Below, one piece after another: positions 52,511 through 63,133 of a stretch of DNA of 64,000 nucleotides. Below the pieces are notes generated by a model. It saw only the letters and a program-made list of their open reading frames with translations. It ran no database searches and was not told the DNA's origin. The DNA comes from Gautieria morchelliformis. Its lineage: Eukaryota > Basidiomycota > Agaricomycetes > Gomphales > Gomphaceae. Each line of letters opens with the position of its first letter. The first letter of the stretch is position 1. The stretch is from assembly GCA_015179125.1 (NCBI GenBank), contig WHVA01000268.1, positions 62,001-126,000 on the forward strand, read 5' to 3'. Both the position numbers and the translations under genes were made by a program.

Positions 52511-53081
52511 CTATCCAATTGCAGGCAAGGTCAAAAGTAAAACGTCGAAAACAGCCTGGGATAGGGAAATATCTGGCACAGCTAGTTGTCCGGACGTACT
52601 ACTACCGCACGACCAGCACAGCAATGTAGTGGCCGCCACGTTGCGATAGAATCAAGAGAGCAGCCAGCCAAAATAGGTGTGTCATCCCGGCTGCAGTGTA
52701 ATTCCATTGATGACACAGGATAAAGTCTCAAGGCACTCGAAACTGCCCCAGAATGGTGCGGCCCATCAAGTGCTGAGGTGAGAGTAGCAGGCATTGGAAA
52801 ATGTCCTTTTCAGCTATGACCCCGCCACGCCATGGTACAATCCTACCAACGTAGTTACTGCCAAAACGTCAACACGCTCAGGACGTTCTCGATATCCACG
52901 TCCGGTCGGAGATGCGACTGATAAGAGGCGGGGCGAAACTGCCTCTCGAAATCCTGGTGACCGAATCACAGAGCAGACGCGCAGAGGATTATATCTGACC
53001 ATACCCAGCCTGTGATTACAGCAGCGTGCGTCGTGGCGGGTCACGCGCTCCTTCCCGATACTGATTACCGGGAAGGCGAGC

Positions 53082-53146
53082 GTGTCGAGCACGAATGTGG
53101 CGGGTTACGCTCGCCGAGCGTAGCCCGCCACATTGGTGCTCGACAC
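53082..53146. repeat. Palindrome inside repeat A copy 2
   Basis: gtgtcgagcacgaatgtggc...gcgggttacgctcg is followed by its near-perfect complement ending ggtgctcgacac, arms of about 32 bp with no loop. Copies 1 and 3 have the segment once only. Confidence 0.85.
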
Positions 53147-53244
53147 AGCAACCCGGCTTGGCAAGAGGGCCAGGATATGAAGACGTATCCAGATGATATA
53201 GTTCCAGAAATTCTCCACGCGTAAAGTAGGAGTGATCGATAAAC

Positions 53245-53485
53245 TATAGGTCGAAGTAGATTAAAGTCAGGGTAAGTAGATTCGATAATCTGCAACGACG
53301 CAAGTCGCTGCCTTTGAATACATGGATTGCTAGTCTAATTATAATTATGACCGTTGTCTCGTAAAGAGCAAGGAGATTGTTCTTTACTGCGCTCCTTATC
53401 TTCACTATTCCTTTCACTACTCCCCGTACAAAGGTACGGGTCATCGGCTTATGTCAGCACGCGCGAAGTGCCGTTCCATTCAACA
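53245..53485 (-). repeat. Solo copia LTR with target duplication
   Basis: 241 bp; on the minus strand it begins TGTTGAATGG and ends CGACCTATA. TAAAC flanks it on both sides (53240-53244 and 53486-53490). Copy 1 of repeat A lacks it (near 2685), giving the empty site. Same family as 23892-24128. Confidence 0.85.
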
Positions 53486-54734
53486 TAAACATCGATTCAA
53501 GTCACCTGCTGCCCTGGATGCCAATATCAACCAAAGACCGATTTTCCAAGTACCAGGCTAGACGCAATGAAATGTTGTATTTTCAGCCGACAGGCGTCGT
53601 CTACAGAGACGATACCAAATTTTTCCTCTGCGCAATTCAATCCAATCAAGTGTTATACTTACTTTACTAGAGAGTGTCATCCAGGGGGATCCCCTTCCGC
53701 TTGAAGTTGCTCCATATCGCTGGCAGCAATCTGCGCGTACATGGGATTAGCATGACGCCTGGCAAGGGACAGGACGGTACTAGTTCGATACAGTATTATT
53801 CATGTGGCCCGGTTTCCCTCGAAGTTTTCTTTAGCACACCTCTAGGACCTATTGCCACAGTAAAGGTCAAATAAGGCGTGGCCAGTAGGAGAATTCCTAA
53901 TTGAGCAGCGAGAATATCAATGCCGCGAACTTGCTTCCTGGCCCGTCTGTCGATAACGGCTACTAATGAATCATGGCCGGCTCTCCCTGTTGTCGGTGAA
54001 TGAACAAGGCATTGATTTCTGATTTGTTCTGGAGCACGTCAGCCGTTGGAGTCTTCTTCGGTCAAACCACCGCACTATCTAGTACTACTTGCAAGTTACT
54101 GTAATAATGAATGGAGGACGAAAAAATCGTATACCTGTTGACGCCAACGTATGCGAAGCCAGGACTCGTGATATCCAGGCTTGGTGCAATTGTATTTGCT
54201 ATGCAACCCATGGACACAAAACTAGACATCTAAACAAAGGATATGATTGTGTAGGATGTCGAGCGTCTTGTAGCTCGGCATGACCCGGGAAGGTGGAACA
54301 ATTGGTCTGTGCTCGACCCCCTTTCGATCTGAGACACGCGTATTTGTATGAGCGTATGTACAATAGTGTAGTCTTCCCAGTGTGTTTTCGCTGCCACTGG
54401 GAACTTACATTTGTCTTTAGATTGTAAAGAATGTTCGATTTGGCTTGTGTGGCCTCACGTGCCCACCTCCTTATCCGCACCTACCATCGATTCGCAATAT
54501 CACATGGACTAGTGGGAAGATATAAGGTCAATGGCCGATGGTCGTCAGCCCTCAAGCGTTCAAGATCCATACCATCTGTTCCCACTCGATGTCATTCCTC
54601 AGGATGTCCTGGATGACCGATTCCGGCGATTTGATGCCAGCTATCGACCTCTGCGAGACGTTTCGCTCGTCGACTCCTGAGTGACCTGAATGGTCGTTGG
54701 CGTGTCGAGCAACGGAACTCTTCCACGGACCAGT

Positions 54735-54790
54735 AGCAACAATCTGGAGCCGGACATCGCCACGCTGCTGTCCGGCTCCAGATTGTTGCT
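54735..54790. repeat. Perfect 22-bp inverted repeat
   Basis: agcaacaatctggagccgga ca at 54735-54756 is exactly complementary to 54769-54790, with a 12-bp loop. Not related to the other palindromes in sequence. Confidence 0.9.
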
Positions 54791-54934
54791 GTGGCCCACG
54801 CATGTGACTCGGTGACCTCGACGCGCTCCGGGGTCGTCAAGACCTGGGCATCCCCTGCCCTCAACTGCTCCTTTTTTATGACTCGGAGCTCGCCTCAGAT
54901 GTGTAGGTAGTATTGACATTTTTTCTTCCCATTT

Positions 54935-55120
54935 ACGTTAGTTGAACATCGGCCACTGGTAATGATGGGCACGGCCTGGCCTGGCCTGAAAGCCGTGGCT
55001 TTGGCCTGGCTTGCCCTGGCTTTGGCTTGCTAAAATCCTGAGCCAGGCCGTTAGCACTTGGCCTGGCTCGGCTTGGGCTTGGGCTTGGCTTGGGCCGTGG
55101 CCTGTTGGTGGGAGAGGACG
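54935..55120. repeat. GCC-rich hAT-like repeat
   Basis: About 180 bp of ggcctgg/cttgggc words like the subterminal parts of the hAT at 2872-5682, but without a recognisable inverted end on either side. Probably an eroded non-autonomous hAT relative. Confidence 0.4.
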
Positions 55121-55187
55121 GCGAAAAGGAGATTTACCTGCCCCTCCGAGGTGCAAAATTCATGCAATTTGTCTCTCTCAAGATCCT

Positions 55188-55254
55188 CAGGACTCCATGA
55201 GATGTTTTCGAAGAGTACATGATGTACTCTGCGGAAACACCTCATGGAGTCCTG
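55188..55254. repeat. Palindrome with about 33-bp arms
   Basis: caggactccatgagatgttt...gagtacat is followed by atgtactc...cctcatggagtcctg, with a few mismatches and no loop. Confidence 0.85.
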
Positions 55255-55259
55255 CAAGG

Positions 55260-55860
55260 GGTGCATTGATGACAAGCCAAGGCTCGACAACAAGGCAATC
55301 GAAGCCTTGGTAGTAGAAGCCTTTCCATTACAAGGTAGGAGGTCCCGGAGAAGAAGAACATGACGGTTTCAACGTTTATCAACGAGAGAAGTTGATTCAC
55401 GTGAAAACATTATGTCCTGGCAGAAGGCAGGATCAGCCTGTAATAGTTAAAATATGAGCATCTGACACAAATGCGTTGCTGGAGCGTATGATGAGCAATT
55501 GAAATCACAAGGTGCCGGCTTACATTCGTGTCACGTGCGATGCATTCTCGTTGGCTCCGATTGATTATCCACCAAAACAGTAAGTATACCCAGCTTTTGC
55601 ATGCTCGAAATCCCTAAAGCAAACTAAAGTAATTACCCTCGCTTCCTGCAGAGGACCAGTCGTCTTCAGAGTCTATGGCAGCATCTCGACCAATTCGGCT
55701 GTCCATGATATCTCAAGATCTCACCGCTGCTTACTTGCAGTACGTAACGCGGGTGCTGATTTTGCGCGTGTTGACTTATGTAATCCCGTAGAAAACTGCT
55801 CATATTTGACACGAATGATCTGATTGGACTCTACGTATCCGTCTTACTGTAAGCCCCGGC
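55260..55860 (+). other. Possible spliced gene remnant, unidentified
   Basis: Two good GT-AG introns occur on the plus strand: gtaagtatac to cttcctgcag (about 55580-55650), and gtacgtaacg to atcccgtag (about 55741-55791). The joined pieces (VPAYIRVTCDAFSLAPIDYP; MAASRPIRLSMISQDLTAAY; LLIFDTNDLIGLYVSVLL) are protein-like but match nothing I know. No clear start was found. Confidence 0.3.
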
Positions 55861-55889
55861 GCGCGGGACACTGTGCGCAGCGTCGGCGT

Positions 55890-55990
55890 CGGCGGCGGGG
55901 TGCCCTCCGCGGGTCCCGCGCGGGGCGTGCGGGGGCGGGTGCAGGGACGGATGCGGGTGGGGGTGGGGGTGCGGATGCGGATCCAGGTGC
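55890..55990 (-). pseudogene. Fragment of the membrane-protein gene (Ala-Pro repeat region)
   Basis: On the minus strand about 60-90 bp match 10420-10485 of the membrane-protein gene, including a gtgcagggacggatgcgggt word and the gcgcggggcgtgcggg word, in the complementary sense. The match is within a low-complexity region, but the two words are in the right order and spacing. Directly adjacent to repeat C copy 2. Confidence 0.55.
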
Positions 55991-56008
55991 AGGAACGGAA
56001 ACCTCTCC

Positions 56009-56555
56009 GTGACGCCCAAGTAATAGAGGTGATTCTCTGACATTCAGATACTGCTTTGGAGCTTGGAGACTTTATGGATCGAGTGGGAGGGATTCATGTA
56101 TGACGTGATTGGCGAATGGTGTACGATGAGGTTCAAATTGCATCCAATGATTTCATTCTCAAACTTCTGGAGTGAGTTGCTTCTACCCAACTTCGCTATT
56201 CGTTGCTAATGTCCAATTGGTAGCACAGCTACAGGTAGAATCAGAGCGCATATAGGATTTATTAGGAGGAACAATACTAACAAGACAGCGCAGTGGCCCT
56301 TTGCAGCCGATATCCGACTTGAAGCCTCTCATATCTCTGGGATTGCAAAATGGCGGCGCTGACTGAAAATCATGAGTTTCAGCATTTCATATTGGGAGTG
56401 TAAACCATGCCATTACTGCCTTTATTCAACCTCGTATGTCACCCATATCAATTACACGACTGGCTTACGCGACTACTTCAAATGTGTGAGAAAAGCAAGA
56501 GAATCGTAGACACATAGCCTTCGTTCCATAAGTTGCAGAGATTCCTGCCACGCGA
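56009..56555 (+). repeat. Repeat C copy 2 (about 550 bp)
   Basis: Direct repeat of 50536-51102 (about 5.47 kb apart). The match stops at attcctgccacgcga on the right and at cgcccaagtaatagagg on the left, so its edges are sharp. Confidence 0.8.
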
Positions 56556-57360
56556 ACACACCTGGTTTTGTGGACCAGGTCAGTATGTTGTTGCCCGATA
56601 AAATCCAAACGTCCATGACCATGGACCCGCCAGCGCTGGAGATACTCATACGTTTGGGGATATCTAACATGAGACTGCAGTTAGCTCGGCGGCGGCTGCC
56701 GCCCTAGTCCCCGACTCTCTCCCTAGTACCGCTCACCTGGATGTAAAAGAACACGCCCGTAACTCCGGCGTCCTCCGACGTGATACGACGCCCGCTGGAA
56801 AGTACAAGGCGTGCTGAGACGTTCACCGACGGCAGCAAACAAAAAAAAAGACGAAACGTCGGGAAGGAGTGGAAAGGAAGTGCCGCCCGATCTGAGGGTG
56901 GTTGAATCCTCGGCTGTCCTTGTCGTTCGCCTTCATAGCCGGGTGACCGTGGAAGGAGCGAAGGGATTGCATGAGATCTTTGACGTATTTGATATCTTCG
57001 CCACATCCACTGGCACGGGCATTCTCCATCTGGCTCACAGGGTATCATCGAGAATCTGGAGTTTCCCAAAGAAAAGAGACTCTTACAATGGTGCTTACCT
57101 CTTCTACGCCATGCGCTTGAATCTCTTCTATGAGACGAGGGCAGATCTCAACGAGCATTGTTGCGAAACCTATGATACGAAATGAGCAATGAGGCCAGAG
57201 GAAGAAGGGGAAGAGTTACTGGGCATCATCAGGGTCAGCGTCAGAAGGGTCACGCAGACCTGCGTCCATGATGGTTTCGAATCGGCGCCACATTTCGACT
57301 GTGCGCCCAAAATGGCGCGCCGGCCTGGAAAGAGGGTCACGGTTGCTATCATAAAGGCAA
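56556..57360 (-). pseudogene. Unidentified fungal gene remnant, possibly DUF6698-like
   Basis: Minus-strand segments with plausible introns: VEMWRRFETIMDAGLRDPSD near 57270, GFATMLVEICPRLIEEIQAH near 57150, and MENARASGCGEDIKYVKDLM with KDSRGFNHPQIGRHF near 56880-57030. The last piece resembles a region of the uncharacterised agaricomycete DUF6698 family (R-G-F-x-H-P-x-x-G), from memory. Phases between segments do not all fit and the third ends in a stop after a poly-Phe stretch, so it is probably broken. Confidence 0.3.
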
Positions 57361-57439
57361 CGCATGGTTAGCAGATACCGATGTCATATGGAGGGGACGC
57401 AAACGGTTTCTTGCGCGAGGTTCCTTCGGAAAACGAGGC

Positions 57440-58260
57440 GCGATACCTCTTGCGGCGTGTACTTTTGGCCTTCCCTGACCTGGATAACGGTCTGGGATGG
57501 GGAAAATATCCGGCACAGCTAGTCTTCCCGACGTATCACTACCGCGCCACCACAACAGTGTGTCGCCGCCACGGGGCCATATACTCAAGAGGGCAGTCAT
57601 AGGTATGTCATCCCTGTCGCAGTAGACTTCCAATAATAACCAGGATAAAGGTCATTTTCCAACTGCTACTCTCGCCACCAGGCGAGACTAAATGTCCTTC
57701 TCAGCTATTCTTTACCCTGTCTCTCCATGGTACCATCCCAGCCATGTAGTTACCTCCAAAACGTCCAGGCAGGGGTTTAGTCTCAGCAGCAGGTAGTCGC
57801 ATCACAATCACGACGAAAGCACATGTAGAGGTCGAGGTGTAAAGGGTAGATAGCATGTATTTGAGACGGGCGCTTTGTATGCTACGTCTTACATAGGGCT
57901 TTGCCCCCAAAAGACAAAATATTGGATAAAAAAGAAAAAAGAAAAAAATCACGACGAAAACTTCATGACACATGTGAGGTCCTCTGGGTATGTACCCAAC
58001 GGAACCGTAGCCACGGAGAGAGAGAAGCTGGAGATCCGCAGCGGCCCTACTCATCGAGACTGTAGCAGACTCGTCGGGTAGGATACCGATTGACACCACT
58101 GGCAGAGTATCATCGGGAGCATTGGCCTCAACGTCAGGAATAACGGACGCAACTGGTCAAAACAGCACCCAGGGTTCAGGCAATGCAGAGGCAGACATCC
58201 AGCACCGAATTGGACCGAGATAATGCCAGGTCCTCTGCCAAGTATGTTCTCGCCGTCCAG
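57440..58260 (-). repeat. Repeat A copy 4
   Basis: Inverted relative to copy 3 and matching its right half. It shares with copy 3 a frame around VIPDVEANAPDDTL and RGYGSVGYIPRGP, suggesting the unit once encoded a protein. A 128-bp insertion lies inside (57819-57946). Confidence 0.65.
57819..57946 (+). mobile_element. Short A-tailed retroposed insertion with 13-bp duplication
   Basis: 128 bp ending in ggataaaaaagaaaaaagaa-type A-rich sequence, flanked by exact copies of AATCACGACGAAA (57806-57818 and 57947-57959). The sister copy near 44415-44440 has the equivalent site once (ttttcatcatgattgtgat on the other strand). Long target duplications and an A-rich 3' end are typical of target-primed reverse transcription, as used by LINEs and SINEs. 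The body is unrecognised and too short for coding. Confidence 0.75.
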
Positions 58261-58261
58261 A

Positions 58262-58800
58262 TCCAGTTGCGGAGGTTCCTGCCGTTGTGCGTTGTGGTGA
58301 GGGTTGAGAATCGCGAGCCCTCGAGCTGAGTATGGGAGACGCTGCCATCCTGGTGGCACTTTTATACCCCATGCCGTTTTGTACCAATTCTGGGCAATCG
58401 CTCGCATCGCGCTGTGGGCACCATGTGCACCATACCGGAAGGGTCCTGTTCACGTCGATATTTACGAGATTTGGCCGTAAATTTCCACCGGGTAAACCTG
58501 CCTCAGGATGGACACCCACCCAAAAGATTGAGAGCAACGTCAGCGCCGGACATGTAACGGCTTAGGCGCGGCCCAAGCCGAGCGTTGCAGAACTACTTCC
58601 AGAAGGCCTGCCACCCATGGAGAATGGTGCTTCAATGCTGCCTAGTCGATTAGATTAAACCTGAGCGATCGGAACATTGAAGTTATACTAGTAGCGCAGC
58701 GACCAAGATAGAACTGGAGAGCAGGCAGAAACGGCCGTTATATGAGGAATCCTAATTCAACATACCCTTCCCATCCATGTAGAGAAGCGGTGGACAAAGA
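58262..58800. other. No clear gene; hAT end remnant near 58562-58597
   Basis: A minus frame at 58157-58537 joins repeat A copy 4 and could be part of the same lost protein. Near 58590, on the minus strand, gtagttctgcaacgctcggc resembles the hAT end tagtgttctgcaaagcc, followed by GCC-rich sequence, so it is one eroded hAT terminus. Confidence 0.4.
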
Positions 58801-58810
58801 CCGCGCATCT

Positions 58811-58887
58811 ACTACCGCGATGTGGTGGTCAACATACCCTTCCCAGCCATGTAGAGAAGGGTATGTTGACCACCACATCGCGGTAGT
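58811..58887. repeat. Perfect 31-bp inverted repeat
   Basis: 58811-58841 (actaccgcgatgtggtggtc...) is exactly complementary to 58857-58887, with a 15-bp loop (cccagccatgtagag). A direct copy of the loop-side word cccttcccatccatgtagag lies just before, at about 58765. Confidence 0.9.
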
Positions 58888-59021
58888 GGCGTGATGGTGG
58901 ATATGGGTGCGTTGGGGGTTGTTGCTGCTATGGGTCCATTAGGGTTACGTGTCCGGCGCCAGTCTGACGGCCTCAGCTGATCCTCGTGTATGTGTCAGTG
59001 GATGTCCCCTCGCACCTTGGC

Positions 59022-62000
59022 ATGGAGTATAACAGCGACATTGCACTCAGAGCACATCTCCGAGACCTGCGAGGTCAACTCGATCCTGTAAGCCACAGCG
59101 AAATTTCCCAGAGGTTTGGGCTAATGTCTCTGTTCTATTAGGACGACCTCGTCACCCTTGCAACACTATTTATCGACTCTGGTGAACAGGAAGATTTGAA
59201 TTTGGCCATTTCACTTTATCGAGAGGCACTCCACCTGCTCCCTGCACAGCATCCTCGCCGATCCTCCTCCCTCAATAACATGGCAGTTGCGCTCAGGACA
59301 CGGTTTGGGCAGTCCGGTCAACGCGAAGACCTAGAGGAGGCGATTTCATCGCATCGAGAAGCACTCGAGCTGTTCCCTGCACCTCATCCTTTCCGATCCT
59401 CCGCCCTCAACAACATTGCAAGTGCGCTCGTGAAACGGTTTGAGGAGTCCGGTCGACACGAAGACGTGGAGGAGGCGATTTCATTGCATCGAGAAGCACT
59501 CGGGCTGCTCCCCGCACGGCATCCTGATCGATCCTCCTGCCTCCACGACATCCCAATTGCGCTCAAGACAGGGTTTGATCAGTCCGGTCGACACGAAGAC
59601 CTGGAGGAGGCGATTCATTGCATCGAGAAGCACTCGAGCTGCTCCCTGCATCGCATCCTGATCAATCCAGGTCGTTCACCGGCATCGCAAGTGCGCTCGT
59701 GACACGGTTTGAGCAGTCCGGTCGACACGAAGACCTGGAGGAGGCGATTTCATTGCATCGAGAAGCACTCGAGCTGCGACCTGCGCCGCATCCTCTCCGA
59801 TCCGACTCCCTCAACAACATCGCAAATGCGCTCTCGACACGGTTTGAGCAGTCCGGTCGACATGAAGACCTGGAGGAGGCGATTTCATTGCATCGAGAAG
59901 CACTCGGGCTGCTCCCTGCACCGCATCCTCTCCGATCCAACTCCCTCAACAACGTCGCAACTGCGCTCAAGACACGGTTTGGGCGGTTCGGTCGACGCGA
60001 AGACCTGGAGGAGGCGATTTCATTGCATCGAGAAGCACTCGAGCTGCGACCTGCACCGCATCCTCTCCGATCCGACTCCCTCGGCAACATCGCAATTGCG
60101 CTCAAGACACGGTTTGAGCAGTCCGGTCGACACGAAGACCTGGAGGAGGCGATTTCATTGCATCGAGAAGCACTCGAGCTGCGACCACCACCGCATCCTC
60201 TCCGATCCGCCCTCCTCAACAACATCGCGAATGCGCTGTCGACACGGTTTGAGCAGTCCGGTCGGCATGAAGACCTGGAGGAGGCGATTTCATTGTATCG
60301 AGAAGCACTCGAGCTGCGACCACCACCGCATCCTCTCCGATCCTCCGCCCTCAACAACATCGCAGGTGCGCTCCATACACGGTTTGAGCAGTCCGGCCGA
60401 CACGAAGACTTGGAGCAGGCGATCCAGGTCGTTCACCGGCATCGCAAGTGCGCTCGTGACACGGTTTGATCAATCCGGTCGACATGAAGACCTGGAGGTG
60501 GCGATTTCATTGCATCGAGAAGCACTCAAGCTGCAACCTGCACCCCATCCTTCCCGACCCTCCACCCTCAACAACATCGCAGCTGCGCTCTTGACACGGT
60601 TTTCAGCAGTTCGGTTGACACGAAGACCTGGAGGAGGCGATTTTATTCCTTCAAGATGCACTAGGTTTACTTGCGCCTGGTCATCCCTTAACCTGTAGTT
60701 GTTCAACACACCTTGGGAGTATGTTTATGACAGCATACACCCACTTTAATGACTTAGGAGATCTCCAAAGTGCCGTGGATGCCTTTCGGAAAGCAGTGGC
60801 ATGTGAGACTGCTCCTGCATCTCGACGCTTTGGTGCAGCCAGGGCATGGGCAAGTTGTGCAGATTCTAGGCATGATTCGGCTTTAGACGCATATCAGGCT
60901 GCAATCGAGCTTCTACCCCGTCTGGCCATGCTAAGCCTCGATTTGCCTTCACGCCAGCAAGCCCTGACATCCGGTACTGATGGCTTGGCTCGTGTGGCTG
61001 CTGCTTGTGCAATTGAATCGGATCAGTTCGAGAAAGCAGTCGAGCTACTCGAAGAAGGCCGTGCAGTATTTTGGTCGCAGGCCCTGCAGCTTCGTACGCC
61101 GATGACTGACCTTCGTAAAGTAGCACCAGGGCTTGAGGAAACACTAAGAGATATTTCACTCAAGCTTGAACGGGGCTCGCTTCGGGATGTGTCATGGGAC
61201 ATATATGATAACTCACAGCGAAGGATGTCAATGGAGCGCGAGGCAGCTCGGTTACGCCGTCTCAACGACAAATGGCTTGCAACTTTGGAAGAGGTGCGCC
61301 AGTTGGAAGGTTTTGAAGGTTTCTTGCGCCCACGACGAATCTCCACACTCCTGGGTGCAGTAGTCGATGCACCGGTGGTCATCTTGAATGCGAGCGAAGG
61401 TGGCTGCGCTGCCTTAATATTGACATCATTGAATGGCGTCCAGCATGTACCGCTGGCACTGACTTTTGCTGATGTGACTGTGCTCGTGGATTTCATGCGA
61501 ATTGCCACTGCGCCAGGCCACCAAGACCTGACCTGTTCTGCATCTATGCAGGCACGTGTTGATGGCCTTCTTCAACAGAATCTACCTTCTACTACCCTTC
61601 AATTAATGGGGCAGAGTTTGGAGAGCCGAGACATGACACGAGTTCAAACCAATCATGAATATAACCACTTCCAAATGGTCTTAGCTGTGCTGTGGCAGTC
61701 AGTGGTAAGACATGTTTTTCATACTCTGGGTTTAGAGGTCTGTTATGTGTCATCTCACCACTGTTTCCCTATATGCTCATCCCTATTTTCAGAAATCAGA
61801 TACACTACCCAACTTGTGGTGGTGCCCCACTGGGCCTTTTACCTTCCTTCCAATACATGCAGCAGGAATGTACAATGCTGGGGAGCCACAGTGTGTTTCT
61901 GACTATGTGGTATCATCATACACTCCGACCATCACCACACTTCTCAGTGATGTGCCCATTTCTGACCCCTTCAAGATGATGGTAGTCATTGAACCCAACA

Positions 62001-62625
62001 CACCTGGCCAAAGTGGGCTCCCATATACCGTTCAGGAGCTGCAAAGGATAGAAAGTCATGTGCCAGAGAAGGATTTGATTAAGTTCAATTCTGCAAATGT
62101 GGATGAGGTTATTTCATCCCTTCCCACTATATCCATTGCCCACTTTGCATGCCATGGGCAACAACATCCGGAGAATCCTCTTGAGAGCTCTCTGATGCTT
62201 CATGATGGCCCACTGAAGGTGTCTCAAATAATGATGCAGCCCACACCTAATGCACAACTGGCCTTCCTTGGTGCATGCCAGACTGCCATGGGTGATAAAG
62301 CCCTTCCTAATGAAGTGATCCATCTTGCATCAACACTGTTGTTTGCTGGTTTTCAAGGAGTCATTGCAACCATGTGGTGGGTCAATCTGATTAGCCCCAT
62401 ATGCAGTGTCTGATTGTTTCTAGGTCCATTTCTGATGAGGATGGTCCGAAGGTTGCAGATGCATTCTACGAATACCTCTATAGAATGAAGCCATCCACTG
62501 TTGTGGGCAAGTTTCAACCCAATACCAGAGAGGCTGCCCGAGCCCTCCATGTTGCCGTTGCCAAGTTGCGTTCTGAGGGGGTCTCATTCAAACGTTGGGT
62601 TCCATTTATTCACATGGGCAGGTAA
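59022..62625 (+). pseudogene. TPR-CHAT protein, copy 3 (frameshifts)
   Basis: The shortened first exon starts at MEYNSDIALRAHLRDL; the intron ends in ctattag before DDLVTLATLFIDSGEQEDLN. About twelve 45-residue repeats follow, broken by a 1-bp loss near 59613 (gcgattcattg for gcgatttcattg), a deletion of about 64 bp near 60423, and a 1-bp gain near 60602. The linker and CHAT domain are otherwise open, with an intron at about 61738-61793 (gtctgt to ttttcag), HFACHG near 62140 and LGACQTAMGD near 62270. The final exon follows the tttctag near 62424 and ends HMGR. The catalytic motifs remain but the repeat region cannot be read through. Confidence 0.85.
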
Positions 62626-63133
62626 GGGGTGGTGTACTTTCCTGTTCTCATGCATGGTGGCATGTAATTTAGCAGCTGTACAGTGTATAGGTGAATGCTG
62701 CAGTATTATGCTGCAGTATTAATGAGTGTGGAATGAGTCTCAGTCATAAAGTTGCCTTTCTAGCCATGACCCTGTCCCATGTTAACCCCCTCATATCAAC
62801 CCCTTCCTGATCCCTCCAGGCTCCCTCAGTGCACATGTAACCATTCAGTACATCCTTCACCTTTCATTCTTGCCTGTCCAGCTCAAAGACACTCATTGTT
62901 GGTGGCAGTCTCCAATGCCTCCTCGACCCTCTCCCCATCCACCCTTTGGAACACAAAGTTTCCAGCATCAAGCCGAACATCAGGTTTCAAGACACCTGGT
63001 GAGACCCAGAGATCTACTAGCTGACAGTAAGCATCTTCCAGTTAAATGGAAGGATACTTTGAGTTTTGGGTGGAATTCCTTTTCTTGCCAAGTTTGTTTA
63101 TAACAACACTGTTTGCAAAGAAGGGAGTGACCT
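62626..63133. repeat. 3' flank of TPR-CHAT copy 3 with Ty3 integrase fragment
   Basis: Inverted match of 19860-20326. The last about 90 bp carry, on the minus strand, the same Ty3 tail and 30-bp insertion as at 19860-19920. It ends exactly where a CACTGGAG-type element begins. Confidence 0.8.

Larger units (their letters stand above)
52510..54640 (-). repeat. Repeat A copy 2
   Basis: Inverted match of copy 1 over about 2 kb with the hAT and foldback elements absent, so it holds their empty sites near 53005-53020 and 54450. It has its own insertions: a solo LTR at 53245-53485, a palindrome at 53082-53146, and about 200 bp of extra sequence near 54200-54420. Confidence 0.8.

Noticed and set aside
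59662..60698. Long plus and minus frames (329 and 232 codons) overlapping TPR-CHAT copy 3.
   Set aside because: Shadows of the repeat units in other frames. The plus 329-codon frame rejoins the TPR frame only after the second frameshift.
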